From positions 1 to 64,000 of the forward strand of contig NZ_LVHF01000029.1 of assembly GCF_001650345.1 (NCBI RefSeq): a stretch of 64,000 bases of DNA, written 5' to 3'. This stretch comes from Photobacterium jeanii. Lineage in GTDB: Bacteria; Pseudomonadota; Gammaproteobacteria; Enterobacterales; Vibrionaceae. Under the pieces are notes generated by a model, which did not search any database, was not told the origin of the DNA, and saw nothing but the letters and a program-made list of their open reading frames with translations. This document shows, in pieces, positions 60,577 to 64,000 of this stretch; the first letter of the stretch is position 1, and each line of letters opens with the position of its first letter. The translations under genes were made by a program, and so were the position numbers.

Positions 60577-60617
60577 CCTTGGTCACTTTCAAGTGAAACA
60601 CGAGTTATTGATAGTTC

Positions 60618-60645
60618 AAAGCCAGCGTAAAGCTGGCTTTATTAC
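60618..60645. terminator. Terminator of the 1212-residue protein gene
   Basis: AAAGCCAGC and GCTGGCTTT form a nine-base stem around GTAAA, followed by ATTACATTT. Convergent with apbE, so it may serve both strands. Confidence 0.85.
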
Positions 60646-61580
60646 ATTTGAAAACCACGAGTCACATTCACTCGCCCTTGTTTTGACACTATCACAGCTT
60701 CAATTCCTGCTTGCGCATTTAAATATGTAAGTGCACTTTCAACTGACGGTAAAAAGCCAGCTGTGCTCCAAATTTCACCATCAACCGATTGCTGAGAAAT
60801 AATGGTTAAGCTAGCAATGTCCGTTGAAATTGGCATCCCAGTTTGAGCATCCAACAAATGATGGTAGCGCTGCCCGTTTGATTCAAAAAATCGCTCATTG
60901 ATACCTGATGTCACCATCGACATCCCCTGTAAAGGCACAACACGAAGCACATCACCACGATCTGATAATGGGTTCTGAATCCCTACATTCCATGCTTTGT
61001 TGCTGTTATCTGGCGAATGACCGATGGTCAGTACGTTCCCACCCAAACTGATAAACCCGCTTTGCACGCCAGCTTCAACCAGTTTGTTTTTTACCTGATC
61101 GGCAAAGTAACCTTTAGCAATCGCGCCCAAGTCTATCTCCATCCCCTTTTGGCTGAGAAACACCAAGTGATCATCTTCATTCAAAATGATCTTGGTGGGA
61201 TCAACCAAAGAAAGCTTTTCAGCAATGATCTTCTGTGAAGGCACTCTGGCATCTTTAAAACCAATTCGCCAAGCTTTTACGAGCGGACCGACTGCAATAT
61301 TAAAAGGATTTCTTGTGTCTTCACTGTGCTGTTTAGCAAGCTTTACTAAGCCAAATAGATCCTGCGCTACGCCGACAGGCGCGATGCCCGCATGTTGGTT
61401 GACGCGCATCAACTCAGAGTCAGGTTGATTGACCGTAAATCGCACTGCGTAATCGGCGAGTTGGGCGTAGGCTTCTCTGATCAGTTGCTCACCGTTCGAG
61501 TGATACACCACCACATCGATAAAGGTGCCCATCATCTGAAATCTAGCGCTGTATTTATTCGTACTCATCGATTTCTCCAA
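60642..61580 (-). CDS. apbE: FAD:protein FMN transferase ApbE, without signal peptide
   Basis: About 308-312 residues (starts at 61580 or 61568). ApbE attaches FMN from FAD through a phosphoester to Thr or Ser in target proteins. Visible family features: FQMMGTFIDVVVY at the start, EIDLGAIAKGYFADQV, a SLGGNVL strand and MVTSGINERFFESNGQRYHHLLD in part with the active-site Ser/Thr and His. There is no signal peptide or lipobox, so it acts in the cytoplasm. It lies just downstream of a reductase with an FMN_bind domain that is its obvious substrate. Confidence 0.93.
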   Translation of the reverse strand: MEKSMSTNKYSARFQMMGTFIDVVVYHSNGEQLIREAYAQLADYAVRFTVNQPDSELMRVNQHAGIAPVGVAQDLFGLVKLAKQHSEDTRNPFNIAVGPLVKAWRIGFKDARVPSQKIIAEKLSLVDPTKIILNEDDHLVFLSQKGMEIDLGAIAKGYFADQVKNKLVEAGVQSGFISLGGNVLTIGHSPDNSNKAWNVGIQNPLSDRGDVLRVVPLQGMSMVTSGINERFFESNGQRYHHLLDAQTGMPISTDIASLTIISQQSVDGEIWSTAGFLPSVESALTYLNAQAGIEAVIVSKQGRVNVTRGFQM

Positions 61581-61597
61581 ACGCTGAATGCGGAAAA

Positions 61598-61621
61598 AGA
61601 GGGAAGCATTACTCCCCTCTT
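61598..61621 (-). terminator. Attenuator-like hairpin between reductase and apbE
   Basis: On the minus strand AGAGGGG and CCCTCT pair around a ten-base loop, followed by TTTTT. It lies between the reductase stop (61664) and the apbE start, so only part of the transcripts would reach apbE. Confidence 0.7.
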
Positions 61622-61663
61622 ATTTATTACTTATCTTGCTCTGTTTCGCTCTTGAATGAGAGC

Positions 61664-64000
61664 TTAAACAAGATCAGACGCACTCTCACCAGCGATACGA
61701 CCATAAGTGAAGATATCGATCAGCGCGTTACCACCGAGGCGGTTACCCGCATGGATGCCACCCGTTACCTCACCGGCAGCGTACAGACCTTGAATAACGT
61801 CGCCATCTTTACCAATCACTCGCGCCTTTGTATCAATCTTCAAGCCGCCCATTGTATGGTGAACCGAAGGCTGACGTGGCGTTGCGTAGAACGGTGCTTT
61901 TTCCACTTTCAAACCGAAGGCACTCTTATGGAATTTAGGATCCTGCCCCGCATCCACACAAGCGTTGTATTGTGCGATGGTGTTAGTTAGCTCTTGCGTC
62001 GGAACGCCAATTTTCTCTGCCAACTCTTCTAGCGTGTCAGCTTGAATAATGATGCCTTCTTTGATTTCGCGTTCGATGGTTTCATCTGATGTATTCGCTG
62101 CGGTTTGACGAATGTTCTCGTCAGCAATCATGTAAATCAGACCACCATTATCGAAAAACGCCTCAGAAAGCACGTCACGGCTACCACACTCATCAACAAA
62201 GCGCTTACCTTGCTTGTTCACGAATACAAAGTTCTCTGGTGGCACAATCAGACCGGTTAGCAGCGCACCTGATTTAGGGTCACCAACTGGCATTAATTGC
62301 ACAAAGCCCATACCAACTAATTCTGCGCCCGCTTTCTCACCAATTTCGATGCCGTCACCAACCAATGCTGGTGAGTTTGTGGTCTTGATGTCGTCCGCGA
62401 TTTCTTTCCAGTATGTGTTGTACTTTTTGATCATCTGAGTGTTTGCGCCGAAACCACCAGAAGCCAACACCACACCATGATTCACATGTAGGATAAGCTC
62501 GGTACCGTCCGCTTGAACCGCTTTGATGCCCACCACTTTACCGCTATCAACCATCAAATCCGTCGCTCGTGTATCTGTAATGATGCGACCGTTTTGCTCT
62601 TGGATGCGTTTTGATAGTTTGTCGACAAACTCTACGCCTTTTGGACGTTTAGGTTTGTGTGCACGACGCCACAAGGCACCAACTGGGATCTCAACAACGC
62701 TACGGTCAAAATCAATGCCCTTTTCACTCAACCAATCAATAGATTCCATAGAGCGAGATGTTAGGGTTTCAACCAAATCGTATTGACCATAAATCGATTC
62801 ACCGTTTAGGTCGGTACGTTTACCGCCAAGGTAGGTTTGAATGCGGTGTAACTCGACAGAATCAAACAAGTACTGCTTGCCGTTTTCAAGGTCTGTAAAG
62901 TAACCGTCTAGTTGTGCTTTAAGTACTTTGAAATCTTCAAGGTACTCACCCGCAAACTCGGATTCCGCTGTTTTCGCTAACAGCATCAAGGTTTCTTTTT
63001 CGCCAGGGAGTGCTGGGAAATCACCTTGCCATTTTGGTTCTGCCGCGTTCACCCAACCGCCAGTACGCACCGTGTTACCACCGATTGCAGGGAACTTCTC
63101 AAGCAAAATAACCGACTTGCCTTTGTCTAGTGCCGTCAAGGTTGCACTCAAGCCAGCACCGCCGCCACCAACAACCACGATATCCACGGTTTCTTCGATG
63201 GTTTTCGATGACCATGCCACCGCTTCTTTAGCTTTGCAGCGCAGTGCCTCTGAGTTACCACCCGCCAGATCAACCGCGTTCGATACCCCGTCCAGTACCG
63301 CTTGGCTGCTGACTGTCGCACCTGAAATCACGTCGATGTTCAGTGTTTGACCATCTAGGATTTGCTGTGGAATACGCTCAAAAGCTGGGTTCGCGATACC
63401 GTCTGATTCTTTTGATGAATCGACCACAATATTAAGAATTTTGTCTTCTGAGAAAGTCACAGTCACAGGCAAATCACCATTGTGGCCTCGTCCGTATGCT
63501 GTGTATTCCCCCGTGTTAAATTTAATAGGAACGTTCTGCAATTCTTTGATGCGTTGATGCTTCAATGCTTCCGCTGCGCTATCTACAATCATGTAATCCA
63601 TGATTTCCCAAAGCGGTGTGGGAATTTGCAGCGCTTCTTGCTGAGCAATATCAGCAAACTCAGCACAGGTTTCATCGTTTAACGCTTTGCTTGCCCAAGT
63701 TGGCTCAACCAAATACCCTTTACCGACACTGACCATGTCGTAACCTTGCTCAAGTGCGTTTTCTGCATCTTTGCGCTGAGCAATGCCACCCACACCGATC
63801 ACAGGCACTTTCGCCACACTTTCAGACTGAAGCTTACGGTATTTATCGATAAGTGGTTCTTGATCTTCTGGCGTAACGATTGAGTTACGTAACCAACTCC
63901 CCATTGAGAAATGGAAGTAATCCAAACCGTGAGTCGCAAGCTTGTCTAGTAAGAACATGGTGTCAGCAAAGCGAATGCCCGGCTGTTCAATCTCTTCAGG
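61664..64000 (-). CDS. NADH-dependent flavoprotein reductase: OYE, FMN_bind and FAD_binding_2 domains (5' end outside window)
   Basis: At least 778 residues; the frame is open through 64000, so the true start lies beyond. From the visible N-end: the C-terminal part of an Old Yellow Enzyme-type domain (VPVIGVGGIAQRKDAENALEQG in part), an FMN_bind domain with the flavinylation motif D-V-I-S-G-A-T (Thr codon 63314-63316), and a fumarate-reductase-type FAD domain with VVVGGGGAGLSATL, SVHHTMGG and GGIHAGNRLGGNALID. This order matches soluble NADH:fumarate and NADH:acrylate reductases described in Klebsiella and Vibrio harveyi. The electron path would be NADH to OYE flavin to covalent FMN to FAD to an unsaturated acid. 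Which acid is reduced cannot be read here. Confidence 0.88.
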   Translation of the reverse strand, partial: PEEIEQPGIRFADTMFLLDKLATHGLDYFHFSMGSWLRNSIVTPEDQEPLIDKYRKLQSESVAKVPVIGVGGIAQRKDAENALEQGYDMVSVGKGYLVEPTWASKALNDETCAEFADIAQQEALQIPTPLWEIMDYMIVDSAAEALKHQRIKELQNVPIKFNTGEYTAYGRGHNGDLPVTVTFSEDKILNIVVDSSKESDGIANPAFERIPQQILDGQTLNIDVISGATVSSQAVLDGVSNAVDLAGGNSEALRCKAKEAVAWSSKTIEETVDIVVVGGGGAGLSATLTALDKGKSVILLEKFPAIGGNTVRTGGWVNAAEPKWQGDFPALPGEKETLMLLAKTAESEFAGEYLEDFKVLKAQLDGYFTDLENGKQYLFDSVELHRIQTYLGGKRTDLNGESIYGQYDLVETLTSRSMESIDWLSEKGIDFDRSVVEIPVGALWRRAHKPKRPKGVEFVDKLSKRIQEQNGRIITDTRATDLMVDSGKVVGIKAVQADGTELILHVNHGVVLASGGFGANTQMIKKYNTYWKEIADDIKTTNSPALVGDGIEIGEKAGAELVGMGFVQLMPVGDPKSGALLTGLIVPPENFVFVNKQGKRFVDECGSRDVLSEAFFDNGGLIYMIADENIRQTAANTSDETIEREIKEGIIIQADTLEELAEKIGVPTQELTNTIAQYNACVDAGQDPKFHKSAFGLKVEKAPFYATPRQPSVHHTMGGLKIDTKARVIGKDGDVIQGLYAAGEVTGGIHAGNRLGGNALIDIFTYGRIAGESASDLV

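Overview
The window looks like chromosomal DNA from a member of the Vibrionaceae (Vibrio, Photobacterium, Grimontia or a close relative). This rests on four things: a chromosomal integron integrase with cassettes bearing Vibrio-repeat-like attC sites; a TonB2-type operon in the order DUF3450-TtpC-ExbB-ExbD-TonB-TPR known from Vibrio; a GlyGly-CTERM serine protease; and moderately AT-rich DNA. I cannot name the species. No rRNA, tRNA, CRISPR array or insertion sequence was seen.

Layout. 1-3087: the integrase end of a chromosomal integron. intI is on the plus strand; the cassettes run leftward on the minus strand and continue off the window edge. They encode, outward from intI, a TolA-C-like lipoprotein, an RraB-like protein, a TIR-like/UvrD-C fusion, and the start of another gene. 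3379-3426: an (AGAGGT)8 microsatellite. 3533-17359: a large metal and siderophore uptake region, all minus strand, made of a TonB-dependent receptor, a TonB2 operon, a PepSY-DUF2271-DUF4198 block and a ZnuABC-like ABC transporter, with two good Fur-box candidates. 17600-22754: two unrecognised proteins and a CpxRA-like two-component pair. 23539-26083: codBA with a PurR-like operator. 26240-32509: a secreted protease, a small lipoprotein, PhnA, cobalamin genes (cobU, cobC, cobQ) and a YgiW-like protein.

32728-41375: the most interesting block. A sigma-54-type promoter precedes a 55-residue membrane peptide gene and the PEP-CTERM-type two-component system PrsK/PrsR. Next come a Tat-exported protein, a PqqD-like chaperone, an HprK-related kinase and a nucleotidyltransferase, which is the 'HPr-rel-A' type of cassette. 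A small outer-membrane barrel follows. No PEP-CTERM substrate or exosortase is in the window. I read this as a regulated, uncharacterised modification system for an exported protein.

41459-47014: a ComEA-like protein, an isolated tadE-tadF-tadG module with an Asp-rich TadG, an EamA exporter and a MerR regulator. 47267-51481: a CUT2-type sugar ABC importer plus a family 4 glycosidase. 51588-56741: a redoxin, a crotonase, a quinone oxidoreductase and a MATE-LysR pair. 56938-60576: a 1212-residue protein of unknown function. 60642-64000: a cytoplasmic ApbE flavin transferase and a flavoprotein reductase (OYE, FMN_bind and FAD domains) whose 5' end lies beyond the window.

All family assignments come from reading the sequence and from memory of the families; no database search was run.
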